DNA from: Endomicrobiales bacterium | GTDB lineage: Bacteria; Elusimicrobiota; Endomicrobiia; Endomicrobiales; JAFGGC01 | Assembly: GCA_016930715.1 (NCBI GenBank) | Contig: JAFGGC010000011.1 | Coordinates: 62,001-126,000 of the forward strand | Reading direction: 5' to 3' | DNA: 64,000 nucleotides | Shown here: piece after piece, positions 16,804-24,642 of the stretch | Layout: each line of letters starts with the position of its first letter | Numbering within the stretch: the first letter of the stretch is position 1 | The notes under the pieces: generated by a model | Told to the model about the DNA's origin: nothing | What the model saw: only the letters and a program-made list of their open reading frames with translations | The model's database searches: none | Position numbers and translations under genes: made by a program

Positions 16804-17270
16804 TTTATCACGCGCACGTAGTATTTACCGTCCCTTACCGCGTATATGTCCTTAGCCGGATTCTCTTCCACTTCTATCCACTTAAGCGCGCCCATTGGGC
16901 AGGTTACCGTGCAAACCGGGGGCACAGTGTCATCGGCCCTGTCAGTGCAGTAATCGCACATTGTCGTTTTATATTCCACTATTTCCGGATATATCACCCC
17001 GAACGGGCAGGCGATTGTGCATGTCTTGCACGACGTGCACCTCATGGAATGCCTGTCAAGCATGCCGTCAGGCCGCTTCTCCAGCGCTTCCTGCGGACAT
17101 CCTTTGACGCAAGGAGGGTCGTCGCAGCGCCTGCAGACGTGTTCCTGCGCGGCAAGAGCCAGGCATCTCACGTAGCCCTGCTTTTTCTGTGGATGATAAT
17201 AGTAACTGCACTCGGCGGTGCATTCCTTGCACTGGTAGCACTTCTCGATGTCTATGAACAATTTCTTCAT
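16791..17270 (-). CDS. Four-cluster ferredoxin-like electron-transfer protein (HycB/CooF-like)
   Basis: The 159-residue protein has four cysteine groups: CYQCKECTAEC, CRRCDDPPCVKGC, CTSCKTCTIAC and CDYCTDR...CTVTCPMGAL, giving space for up to four [4Fe-4S] clusters as in HycB, CooF and DMSO-reductase beta-type proteins. The track start at 17366 is wrong: ATG 17270 overlaps the stop of the flavoprotein gene as TAATG and begins MKKLFIDIEKC. It probably bridges electrons between the diaphorase-like pair upstream and the hydrogenase subunits downstream. Confidence 0.92.
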   Translation of the reverse strand: MKKLFIDIEKCYQCKECTAECSYYYHPQKKQGYVRCLALAAQEHVCRRCDDPPCVKGCPQEALEKRPDGMLDRHSMRCTSCKTCTIACPFGVIYPEIVEYKTTMCDYCTDRADDTVPPVCTVTCPMGALKWIEVEENPAKDIYAVRDGKYYVRVIKWKK

Positions 17271-18091
17271 TAAGCGAATGGCTCCGGTATATTCTTTATC
17301 TGCTCGTAAGTGAATACGGGCCCGTCCTTGCAGATGAAATGGTGCCCCAGCTGGCAATGGCCGCATTTCCCGAGGCCGCAGGACATGTTTGCTTCCATCG
17401 AAAGGTAGATGTTCTGCGGTTTGAATCCTACGTCCAGCAGTTTAGTCGTTGAAAATTTCATCATTATGGGCGGACCGCAGACAACTGAAACCGTTTTTGC
17501 GAGATCCACCTTAACCTTGTCGAGCAGGCACGTTACCAGGCCCACCGTTTCGTCCCATTCCCCCACGGGGCACTTGTCCACGCTCTGCATTATCTCAAGG
17601 CCCTTAACCTTTTTCCATTCAGGAAAGAGATACTTATAAACGACGTCTTCAGGCGTCCTTGAGCCGTAGCAGAGGATTATCCTTCCGAATTTTTCCTTTT
17701 GCTCGAGAAGCGTCAGCAAGAATGACCTCAGCGGCGCCATCCCGACCCCGCCGCCCACGATGAGAACGTCCTTTTTGTTCAATTCCTCCACCGGATATCC
17801 CCTTCCGTAGGGCCCTCTTATCCCAAGCGTCTCGCCGCCTTTAAGATTGTGCAGCGCTTCGGTAACATATCCGGCCTTCATTATGGTCACGTCAATCTTG
17901 TCCGTTTTAAAAGGCGACGAAGACGGCGTGAAAGGCGCCTCTCCCACCCCCGGGATGGAAAGCTCCACGAACTGGCCGGTAACGAAAGAGAACTTCTCTT
18001 CGGGCTTGAGGACAAACGTTTTTATGTTTGAAGTTTCCTCTATTACTTCCAGAAGTTCGGCTTTAATAGATTTGTACGGGCTTTTAAACAT
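17270..18091 (-). CDS. FAD/NAD(P)-binding oxidoreductase, HydG/AsrB-like
   Basis: This 273-residue protein belongs to the ferredoxin-NADP reductase fold family that includes sulfhydrogenase gamma subunit HydG, sulfite reductase AsrB and PyrK. The FAD region has GQFVELSIPG, the NAD(P) region has IVGGGVGMAPLRSFLL, and the C-terminal CGLGKCGHCQLG followed by a later Cys forms a [2Fe-2S] site. It overlaps the HydB-like gene by 8 bp. It suggests that NADH or NADPH can exchange electrons with the hydrogenase. Substrate choice between NADH and NADPH cannot be read here. Confidence 0.9.
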   Translation of the reverse strand: MFKSPYKSIKAELLEVIEETSNIKTFVLKPEEKFSFVTGQFVELSIPGVGEAPFTPSSSPFKTDKIDVTIMKAGYVTEALHNLKGGETLGIRGPYGRGYPVEELNKKDVLIVGGGVGMAPLRSFLLTLLEQKEKFGRIILCYGSRTPEDVVYKYLFPEWKKVKGLEIMQSVDKCPVGEWDETVGLVTCLLDKVKVDLAKTVSVVCGPPIMMKFSTTKLLDVGFKPQNIYLSMEANMSCGLGKCGHCQLGHHFICKDGPVFTYEQIKNIPEPFA

Positions 18092-19094
18092 TTTTCTCCA
18101 GTTTTTTCAGCTTGGCAAGGCTCTGCCTTATGTCTATTTTGCCCTGGCAGACTTCTATGCACCTTCCACATCCGGTGCAGGCATAGAAACCGAAATTTTC
18201 CTTTCTGTACACGAGTTTGCACGCGTAAAAGTTCTTGAGGCGCTTCGCTCTCGTGTTTTTGGGGTTTCCGCCGCCAGCGACCCTCGCGTAGCCGGCAGAC
18301 TGGCACGAATCCCAGGTTCTTATCCTTGACCAGATGTCCTTTGTCTCCGAAAGAATAAAGCAGTAGCACGTTCCGCACACGAACCTGCACGCGTCGCACT
18401 CCACGCACGTTGAAGCTATATCGTCGTCCCAAGCTTTTGAGTTGTACGTTGAGCTGACGATTCTCTGGGGGTCAGTCCAGTTTAGTTCGGAATTGTTATT
18501 TTTTACGAGTTCCGTGATCCTCTTCCTCATTTTTTCCCTTTCCTGAAGTAGGATCGGCTGAGGATCTTGAAAATAATGCTTTCTGACCGAAATAAGCTGT
18601 TCTGCTGTTTTAGTGGCTATTTCAACTATGAATCCCCCCCGCGTCGGGCTCAGGTTTATGTCAAAACCCTTGCTGGGAAAAGGGTCTTCGTCCATACTTG
18701 TGCAAAAACATGTTTTTCTGAAATCATCGCAGTCGGAGGATATTATTATGGTGTTTTCCCTTCTTTTCAGATAATAAGGGTCGGAAACCGGGCTCCCGAC
18801 GAACATCGAATCGGTGGTCTTAAGATGGTTTAAATCGCAGTTCTTGCATCCTATTAGTATGGTTTTTTGGGCGGAAGGTTCAGCGGTTACTTCTTCCTTG
18901 ACAGGGAAGAAGAACTTCTTTATAGGCTGAATCGAACGGTATTTCGTGATCGTTATCGAATGCGAGTTAGCTTCGTTGAGACGTCTCCACTTGAGTTCGC
19001 CTTCGTAGTCGATGAGTCCGAAGACCCTGTATTGCGAAACAAGGGAGGAAATGAAATTGAGCCAGTTGGTTTCTGTTACGAAATATGTCAGCAT
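18084..19094 (-). CDS. Iron-sulfur protein, HydB/AsrA-like
   Basis: The 336-residue protein resembles sulfhydrogenase beta subunit HydB and sulfite reductase AsrA. It has CKNCDL, DPYYLKRREN, CFCTSMDEDPF and FDINLSPTRGGFIVE in the N-terminal half, then two ferredoxin motifs, CVECDACRFVCGTCY and CTGCGRCIEVC. It is the first gene of the hydrogenase operon, 45 bases after a predicted transcription start. No strong ribosome binding site precedes its ATG. With the HydG-like flavoprotein it would form an NAD(P)H-oxidising or reducing module. Confidence 0.88.
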   Translation of the reverse strand: MLTYFVTETNWLNFISSLVSQYRVFGLIDYEGELKWRRLNEANSHSITITKYRSIQPIKKFFFPVKEEVTAEPSAQKTILIGCKNCDLNHLKTTDSMFVGSPVSDPYYLKRRENTIIISSDCDDFRKTCFCTSMDEDPFPSKGFDINLSPTRGGFIVEIATKTAEQLISVRKHYFQDPQPILLQEREKMRKRITELVKNNNSELNWTDPQRIVSSTYNSKAWDDDIASTCVECDACRFVCGTCYCFILSETKDIWSRIRTWDSCQSAGYARVAGGGNPKNTRAKRLKNFYACKLVYRKENFGFYACTGCGRCIEVCQGKIDIRQSLAKLKKLEKNV

Positions 19095-19145
19095 ATCGTG
19101 AATATTTTCACATAAAAACTATAAAAAAAAGCATACTGCCCTTCT

Positions 19146-19174
19146 ATGATATATTTTTTTGATTTTTAAGTCAA
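19146..19174 (-). promoter_or_regulatory. Predicted sigma70-type promoter for the hydrogenase operon
   Basis: On the minus strand, TTGACT (19169-19174) and TATCAT (19146-19151) are separated by exactly 17 bases within a very AT-rich gap between etfA and the HydB-like gene. The match to the TTGACA/TATAAT consensus is good and the position fits a leader of about 45 nt. No hairpin terminator was seen after etfA, so readthrough from the upstream operon is also possible. Confidence 0.6.
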
Positions 19175-19177
19175 TTT

Positions 19178-20410
19178 TCAGGAATTTTGTTTCTTTATTT
19201 CTTTGATTATCCAGGGGACAATATCGTACAGATCCCCCTCGATTGCATACGTCGCGACTTTCATCATAGGGCAGTGCGGGTCCTTGTTTATGGCCACTAT
19301 AACGTCGGAGGAGCCCATACCTACAAGATGCTGGATCTGGCCTGATATGCCGCACGCGAAATATATCTTCGGGCTTACCGTCCTCCCTGTCTGCCCGACC
19401 TGATGTGAGTATGGTATCCATCCGGAATCAACCGCCGCCCTCGACGAGCCGACCGCGCCTCCTATCGCTTCGGCAAGTTCTTCTATAATCCTGAAACCCT
19501 CTGGCTTGCCCAGCCCTCTTCCTCCTGAAACTATTATGTCCGCGTCGGCCAGGTTGACTTTAGCGGACGTGTCCTTTATGAACTGAAGGAAGTTGGTCCT
19601 GTTTATCAATTTTTCAGCGTCAAACGGCTTCTTGACGATTTCCCCCTTCCTTGATTCGTCCTTCTGCGAAGGTTTAAAGACCTTGTGCCTGACCGTGGCC
19701 ATCTGGGGTCTGTGCCTGGGCGTCAGGATCGTGGCCATTATGTTTCCGCCGAATGCCGGACGGGTCTGCATTAGGTTGCGGTTCGAGAGGTCGACGTCGA
19801 GCGCCGTGCAGTCAGCGGTAAGCCCGGTCCTTATCTTTGCAGCCACCCTAGAAGCGAACGAACGGCCGATGTTGGTTGCCCCCATAAGTACGATTTCAGG
19901 TTTTTCCTGCTCTAACAGGTGGGCTAGTATGTCCGAGTAAGGATCGTCAAGGAACTCGACAAAAATGGGATGGTCGTACACGTAAACTTTGTCCGCGCCG
20001 TGCTGAATGAGGGTCTGGGCTTTGGATTCGATATTCGACCCGATGAGTATCGCGCTCAAGGGAACGTCCAGCTTCTTTGCAAGCCTTCCGCCCTCGTTAA
20101 GGAGCTCAAAGACGACGGGCGATATCTCGCCGTGCCTCTGCTCGGCGTAAACCCATATGCCCCTGTAATGGGAAGGATCGATGTCAAGATTGATGGGTTC
20201 TTCTTTTATGAGTTCTATGGCGCCGAACTTCTTGCACGCTTCCATGCACGCCCCGCAGAACGTGCACTTGTGCAGGTCTATCACGGCGAGCTTGAGTTTC
20301 TTGGGATGTTCGGGACGGTCAACGAGCACGATGGCCCCGAAAGGGCAGGACTTGACGCACAACGCGCATCCTATGCATTTGTCTTGTATGACTTTAATCT
20401 GGTTTGACAT
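19178..20410 (-). CDS. etfA: Electron transfer flavoprotein alpha subunit with N-terminal ferredoxin domain
   Basis: This 410-residue EtfA carries two [4Fe-4S] motifs in the first 65 residues, CIGCALCVKSCP and CTFCGACMEAC, in front of a normal Etf alpha domain with the FAD-binding SGGRGLGKPEGF, SSRAAVDSGWIPYSHQVGQTG and SGQIQHLVGM motifs. Ferredoxin-fused EtfA occurs in bifurcating caffeyl-CoA reductase and lactate dehydrogenase complexes. It lies 15 bp after etfB and after an acyl-CoA dehydrogenase gene. It therefore probably forms a bifurcating or confurcating complex involving NADH and ferredoxin; direct proof is lacking. Confidence 0.94.
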   Translation of the reverse strand: MSNQIKVIQDKCIGCALCVKSCPFGAIVLVDRPEHPKKLKLAVIDLHKCTFCGACMEACKKFGAIELIKEEPINLDIDPSHYRGIWVYAEQRHGEISPVVFELLNEGGRLAKKLDVPLSAILIGSNIESKAQTLIQHGADKVYVYDHPIFVEFLDDPYSDILAHLLEQEKPEIVLMGATNIGRSFASRVAAKIRTGLTADCTALDVDLSNRNLMQTRPAFGGNIMATILTPRHRPQMATVRHKVFKPSQKDESRKGEIVKKPFDAEKLINRTNFLQFIKDTSAKVNLADADIIVSGGRGLGKPEGFRIIEELAEAIGGAVGSSRAAVDSGWIPYSHQVGQTGRTVSPKIYFACGISGQIQHLVGMGSSDVIVAINKDPHCPMMKVATYAIEGDLYDIVPWIIKEIKKQNS

Positions 20411-20425
20411 TCTTTTCTTCCCGTT

Positions 20426-21211
20426 TTATACCAATTGCGACCCTTTGAGCTTAGAAACAAGCGTTTCTGCGACTTCTTCCGGAGAACCGTCTATCTTCAT
20501 CCCGCCCTGCCTCGGAGGCGGACTAAATACCTTCATAACCTGAGTTGGAGAACCGGTAAGCCCTATGTTGTCCTTTTCAGCTTTTATCTTTTCCGCGGTA
20601 AGCTGGAGTATCTGCGCCTTCTTTGAGTTCATCATTCCTCTTAACGAAGGCAGTCTCGGCGTGTTTATCTCCTTGACCACGGTTATCAGTGCCGGCAGAG
20701 GCATTTCAATTATATCGTATCCGTCTTCCATCATTCGCTCGACTTTCATGTAATTCGGTTTTATTTCTTCTATTTTCTTGACATAGGCTACGTGCGGTAT
20801 ATCAAGCATTTCAGCGACCCCCGGTCCCACCTGGGCGGTATCGCCGTCAGTGGCCTGTTTGCCGCAGATTATGAGGTCGTATTCGGCTATTGTCCTTATG
20901 GCCTGGGCGATAGTGTATGACGTTGCCCAGGTGTCGGCTCCGGCAAACGCCCTGTCGGATACAAGAACGGCATTGTCCACGCCGCGCGCGATGGCTTCCC
21001 TGAGCGCGCTTTCGGCCTGCGGCGGCCCCATGGTCAGTACAGTGACCTTTCCGTTCGTCCTTTCCTTAATCCTGACGGCCTCTTCGATGGCGTACTCGTC
21101 AAAAGGATTGATTATGGATTCCACGCCCTCCCTTTTCAAGGTTCCGGTCGTTGAATCTATCTGGACGTTGGTCGTGTTCGGCACCTGTTTTATGCAGACT
21201 ATTACGTTCAT
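20426..21211 (-). CDS. etfB: Electron transfer flavoprotein beta subunit
   Basis: A 261-residue EtfB with the typical start MNVIVCIKQVPNTT, the NPFDEYAIEEAVRIKE stretch and GSPTQVMKVF near the C-terminus. TMGPPQAES and VSDRAFAGADTWATS resemble EtfBs known from bifurcating Etf-Bcd complexes such as that of Acidaminococcus. It binds AMP or a second FAD in the family; the bifurcating type uses FAD. Spaced 12 bp from the acyl-CoA dehydrogenase gene and 15 bp from etfA. Confidence 0.94.
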   Translation of the reverse strand: MNVIVCIKQVPNTTNVQIDSTTGTLKREGVESIINPFDEYAIEEAVRIKERTNGKVTVLTMGPPQAESALREAIARGVDNAVLVSDRAFAGADTWATSYTIAQAIRTIAEYDLIICGKQATDGDTAQVGPGVAEMLDIPHVAYVKKIEEIKPNYMKVERMMEDGYDIIEMPLPALITVVKEINTPRLPSLRGMMNSKKAQILQLTAEKIKAEKDNIGLTGSPTQVMKVFSPPPRQGGMKIDGSPEEVAETLVSKLKGSQLV

Positions 21212-21223
21212 CGTGCCCTCTGG

Positions 21224-22384
21224 TTACTTCTTTCCGGCGGATTCCTTTATAAGACTGAGCGCTATTTCGTTTTTCTGTATCTGGCTAGTGCCTTCGTACA
21301 GCGTCGTGATCTTGGCGTCCCTCATCATTTTTTCCACCGGGTATTCGCGTATGTAGCCGTACCCTCCGAATATCTGAACGGCGTTCGTGGTGACCCTAAC
21401 GGCGACCTCGGACGCGTACAGCTTGGACATCGCGGATTCCTTCGTGGTGCGTTTACCGGGGTTCGCATCCATCATCTTCGCGGTCTGATATATCAGGCAC
21501 CTTGCCGCTTCGACTTCCGTGGCCATATCGGCCAGCATATGCTGGATTCCCTGAAAACTCGCTATGGGCTGGCCGTACTGGACCCTTGTTCTGGCGTAAT
21601 CGACCGCTTCTTCAAGCGCTCCCGCCGCTATTCCCAGCGCCTGGGCAGCCACTCCGGGCCTTGATGCGTCAAGAGTCCCCTGCGCTATAATAAGGCCGTG
21701 ACCCTCCTTGCCTATGAGGTTTTCCTTTGGAACCTTGCAGTTGTTGAATATGAGCTCCCTTGTGACGGAAGCCCTTATTCCCATCTTCTTTTCTTTTTTT
21801 CCGAATTCGAAACCCGGCATTCCCTTTTCAAGTATGAAACAGGATATACCTCTTGCTCCCCTGTCGGGATTGGTCTTTGCGAAAACCGTGTAAACATCGG
21901 CTTCGCCGGCGTTCGTGATGAAACACTTCGTGCCGTTGAGTATATAGTGATCCCCTTCCTTTTTGGCGTGGCTTCTCATCGCCGTGGCGTCGGAACCGGC
22001 TTCGGGTTCCGTGAGCCCGAAGGCGGCAAGCTTCTTTCCAGCCGCTATCTCCGGAAGGTATTTTTTCTTTTGCTCTTCGTTTGCCGCGATGAGTATCGGG
22101 AACGTTCCAAGAGCGGTTGCCGCAAGGGCAAGAGCAATACCGCCGTCGACTTTACAAAGCTCCTCAATCACGAGGACGAGCCCCATAACGCCGGCGCCGA
22201 ATCCTCCGTACTCCTGCGGGATGTAAACACCGCAAAGATCGGCCTTCGCCATCTCTTCCACCAGCGGCCAGGGAAATTCCTCCTTTTCGTCATAATGCTC
22301 TCTTACGGGTTTGATTTTCTCTCTGGCGATTTTTCTCGCCAGGTCAATCATCATTTTTTGTTCATCGGTTAAAAAGTAGTCCAT
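21224..22384 (-). CDS. Acyl-CoA dehydrogenase (Bcd-like)
   Basis: This 386-residue flavoprotein oxidises acyl-CoA or, with a bifurcating Etf, may reduce enoyl-CoA. It has the acyl-CoA dehydrogenase signatures GLTEPEAGSDATAM and QIFGGYGYIREYPVEKMMRDAK, and the catalytic glutamate in TTLYEGTSQIQ near residue 367. A GGCGGAGG site precedes the ATG. The adjacent etfB-etfA pair is its probable redox partner. Crotonase, hydroxyacyl-CoA dehydrogenase and thiolase genes are not in the window, so the chain length and direction of reaction are uncertain. Confidence 0.93.
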   Translation of the reverse strand: MDYFLTDEQKMMIDLARKIAREKIKPVREHYDEKEEFPWPLVEEMAKADLCGVYIPQEYGGFGAGVMGLVLVIEELCKVDGGIALALAATALGTFPILIAANEEQKKKYLPEIAAGKKLAAFGLTEPEAGSDATAMRSHAKKEGDHYILNGTKCFITNAGEADVYTVFAKTNPDRGARGISCFILEKGMPGFEFGKKEKKMGIRASVTRELIFNNCKVPKENLIGKEGHGLIIAQGTLDASRPGVAAQALGIAAGALEEAVDYARTRVQYGQPIASFQGIQHMLADMATEVEAARCLIYQTAKMMDANPGKRTTKESAMSKLYASEVAVRVTTNAVQIFGGYGYIREYPVEKMMRDAKITTLYEGTSQIQKNEIALSLIKESAGKK

Positions 22385-22416
22385 TTTTCCTCCGCCGTGC
22401 TCTTGCTGCTAATATA

Positions 22417-23091
22417 TCAATCAATTTCCTTCAACGCCCTTTTCGCTGCCACCTGCTGCGCGTCTTTTTTTGAACGCCCGGAACCCTTAGCCAGGAGTTT
22501 TCTTTTCAGGTACACGCCTATCTCGAATATCTTCTCGTGGTCCGGGCCAGATTCGTTTAAAACCCTGTACTCCGGAAGAGTCTGGTACTTCAATTGAATC
22601 TGTTCCTGAAGCTTGCTCTTTGGATCGTTTATTACTATTCTTTTCTGTTGCTCTAGATACGCGAGTATGAATGCTCTTGCCGAATCGTAGCCCGAATCGA
22701 GATAAATCGCCGCGATCACGGCCTCAAGCGTGTTCGACAGCAGACTGTCCCTCTTCCTGCCCCCGTTTATTTCCTCGCCCTTGCTGATAAGGAAGTACTG
22801 GCCCAGCTTCAGTTTTTTAGCCCATTTTGCCAGGTTCTGCCTTGATACTATCTGGGATTTAAACTGGGAAAGCTTTCCTTCATCCTGAGAGGGGTGCTTG
22901 AGGTACAGAAAATCCGCTACCACGGCCGAAAGAACGCTGTCACCAAGGAACTCCATCCTTTCATTGCTGAATGGCAGCCCTTTTTCGGCCGCGTAGGACT
23001 TATGCGTGAACGCTTTCTGCAAAAGATCTTTATTTCTGAATTCGTAATCCAACGCTTTCTTTATTTTGTCTACGTCAAGTTCATTTGTCAT
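22417..23091 (-). CDS. rnc: Ribonuclease III
   Basis: RNase III cleaves double-stranded RNA during rRNA and mRNA maturation. The protein has the signature NERMEFLGDSVL, DEGKLSQFKSQIV, an NTLEAVIAAIYLDSG helix, and a C-terminal dsRNA-binding domain from about residue 150. The position normally Asp in the last catalytic helix (E. coli D114) is Asn here, while the essential Glu three residues later is kept. The track start is TTG at 23103; the ATG at 23091 is preferred. It overlaps the end of fabF, as in the common fabF-rnc arrangement. Confidence 0.95.
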   Translation of the reverse strand: MTNELDVDKIKKALDYEFRNKDLLQKAFTHKSYAAEKGLPFSNERMEFLGDSVLSAVVADFLYLKHPSQDEGKLSQFKSQIVSRQNLAKWAKKLKLGQYFLISKGEEINGGRKRDSLLSNTLEAVIAAIYLDSGYDSARAFILAYLEQQKRIVINDPKSKLQEQIQLKYQTLPEYRVLNESGPDHEKIFEIGVYLKRKLLAKGSGRSKKDAQQVAAKRALKEID

Positions 23092-24322
23092 ATCTTTTGG
23101 CAATAATGACCGCGTTATGCCCGCCGAACCCCAAAGAGTTTGAAAGCCCGCAGTTGAACTTTATATCGCGGGGTTTGTTCGGGACGTAATCAAGGTCGCA
23201 TTCCGGATCGGGCGTTTCGTAATTAATGGTGGGGTGCACGAAACCTTCCTTCATACAAAGGACCATAGCTATGAGTTCGCACGCTCCGGCAGCTCCGAGC
23301 AGATGTCCGGTCATCGATTTTGTCGAAGAAACGGGTATCCTTTTGGCCCTTTCACCGAACACTTTTTTTATCGCCAGCGTTTCGGTTTTGTCGTTGTATT
23401 CAGTTGACGTACCGTGTGCGTTTATATAGTCTATCTCGTCAGGCGAAATGCCGGCGTCTTTTATCGCGGCTCGTATCGCCTGGACCGCCGTTTCGGCTTC
23501 GGGGTGAGGCGCCGTTATGTGATAAGCGTCATCGCTGGCACCATAACCGGCCACTTCGGCGTATATCTTCGCCCCTCTTGCCACGGCATGCTCGAGGGTC
23601 TCAAACACGAGGATGCCGGCTCCTTCGGCCATTAGAAAACCGTCGCGCGTCTTGTCGAAGGGCCTTGAAGCTTTCTGCGGATCGTCGTTTCTCGTAGTAA
23701 GGGCTTTTATGCTGCAAAAACCCGCGAGACCAAGCGGCGTTATCGCCGCTTCCGAACCGCCTGTTATCATTATGTCGGCATCTCCGGAACGAAGAAGCCT
23801 CAGGGCGTCTCCCATCGCATGATTGGCGGACGCGCACGCGCTCGTCACCGCGTAATTGGGCCCGGTGAATCCGTACTCAATGGCTATCTCCCCCGGAAGG
23901 ATATTCGTTATTATCATCGGAATCAGGAATGGGCTGACCCTTTTCGGGCCTTTTGAAAGAAGAACCTGTTCTTCCTCCTCTATAACGTCGAGGCCGCCTA
24001 TCCCAGTCCCCGTAATAACACCTATCCTTGTAAGGTCTTCCTTGGATACGTCAAGTCCGGAGTCCTTTATGGCCATCTTCGCCGCGGATACGCCGAACTG
24101 GGTGAACCTTGCCATACGGCGGGCTTTTTTCCTGTCAAGAAAATCCTCAGGTTTGAAATCCTTGACGGTACCCGCTATCTGCGAAGTGAAGTTAGACACG
24201 TCAAAAACAGTAATGCGGTTTGCTCCGGATACCCCGTTCTTTAGCGACCGAACGTAGTTATCACTACCTATGCCAATAGGTGATATGATACCGATACCGG
24301 TGACTACTATCCGTTTTTTCAT
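23081..24322 (-). CDS. fabF: 3-oxoacyl-ACP synthase II
   Basis: FabF condenses malonyl-ACP with growing acyl-ACP. The 413-residue sequence carries the catalytic Cys in TSACASANHAMG, the two catalytic histidines in NAHGTSTEYND and SMTGHLLGAAG, and the conserved Lys in STKSM. C-terminal GLSNSLGFGGHNA is typical. It lies 20 bp after acpP and overlaps rnc. Confidence 0.98.
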   Translation of the reverse strand: MKKRIVVTGIGIISPIGIGSDNYVRSLKNGVSGANRITVFDVSNFTSQIAGTVKDFKPEDFLDRKKARRMARFTQFGVSAAKMAIKDSGLDVSKEDLTRIGVITGTGIGGLDVIEEEEQVLLSKGPKRVSPFLIPMIITNILPGEIAIEYGFTGPNYAVTSACASANHAMGDALRLLRSGDADIMITGGSEAAITPLGLAGFCSIKALTTRNDDPQKASRPFDKTRDGFLMAEGAGILVFETLEHAVARGAKIYAEVAGYGASDDAYHITAPHPEAETAVQAIRAAIKDAGISPDEIDYINAHGTSTEYNDKTETLAIKKVFGERAKRIPVSSTKSMTGHLLGAAGACELIAMVLCMKEGFVHPTINYETPDPECDLDYVPNKPRDIKFNCGLSNSLGFGGHNAVIIAKRYDK

Positions 24323-24342
24323 ATGCTATAGTATTGATTTTG

Positions 24343-24582
24343 CTATTTAGGCTGGTGGTTCTTTATATAGTCGATAGCCTGACCGACCGTTTGGATCTTT
24401 TCGGCGTCTTCATCGGGGATCTCGAGTCCGAATTCTTCCTCAAACGCCATAACTAGTTCAACCGTATCGAGTGAATCGGCACCGAGATCGTTGACGAACG
24501 ACGATTGCGGCGTGACTTCCGCGGGATCTACTCCCAACTGCTCTACTATAATCTCTTTTACCCTTGCCTCTACGTCTGCCAT
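24343..24582 (-). CDS. acpP: Acyl carrier protein
   Basis: The 79-residue acidic protein has the phosphopantetheine attachment motif [14 protein letters not shown] with Ser near position 37. A strong AGGAGG ribosome binding site lies seven bases before the ATG, fitting a need for high expression. It lies between fabG and fabF in the conserved order. Confidence 0.98.
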   Translation of the reverse strand: MADVEARVKEIIVEQLGVDPAEVTPQSSFVNDLGADSLDTVELVMAFEEEFGLEIPDEDAEKIQTVGQAIDYIKNHQPK

Positions 24583-24642
24583 TTTGCTTCCTCCTGTTTT
24601 GTATTGAGGTTGATTGTGCTCAACCGTATTATACTATATATA
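24583..24642 (-). promoter_or_regulatory. acpP leader: AT-rich -10-like sequence, small hairpin and strong RBS
   Basis: On the minus strand this 60-bp gap contains TATAAT (24628-24633), a six-bp hairpin GGTTGA/TCAACC (24608-24625), and AGGAGG near the start. No credible -35 box stands 17 bases upstream of TATAAT, so an extra promoter for acpP is uncertain. It may simply be an expression-enhancing leader within the fatty acid operon. Confidence 0.35.

Noticed and set aside
24583-24642. Full sigma70 promoter before acpP
   Set aside because: A TATAAT is present, but no acceptable -35 sequence stands at a suitable distance.
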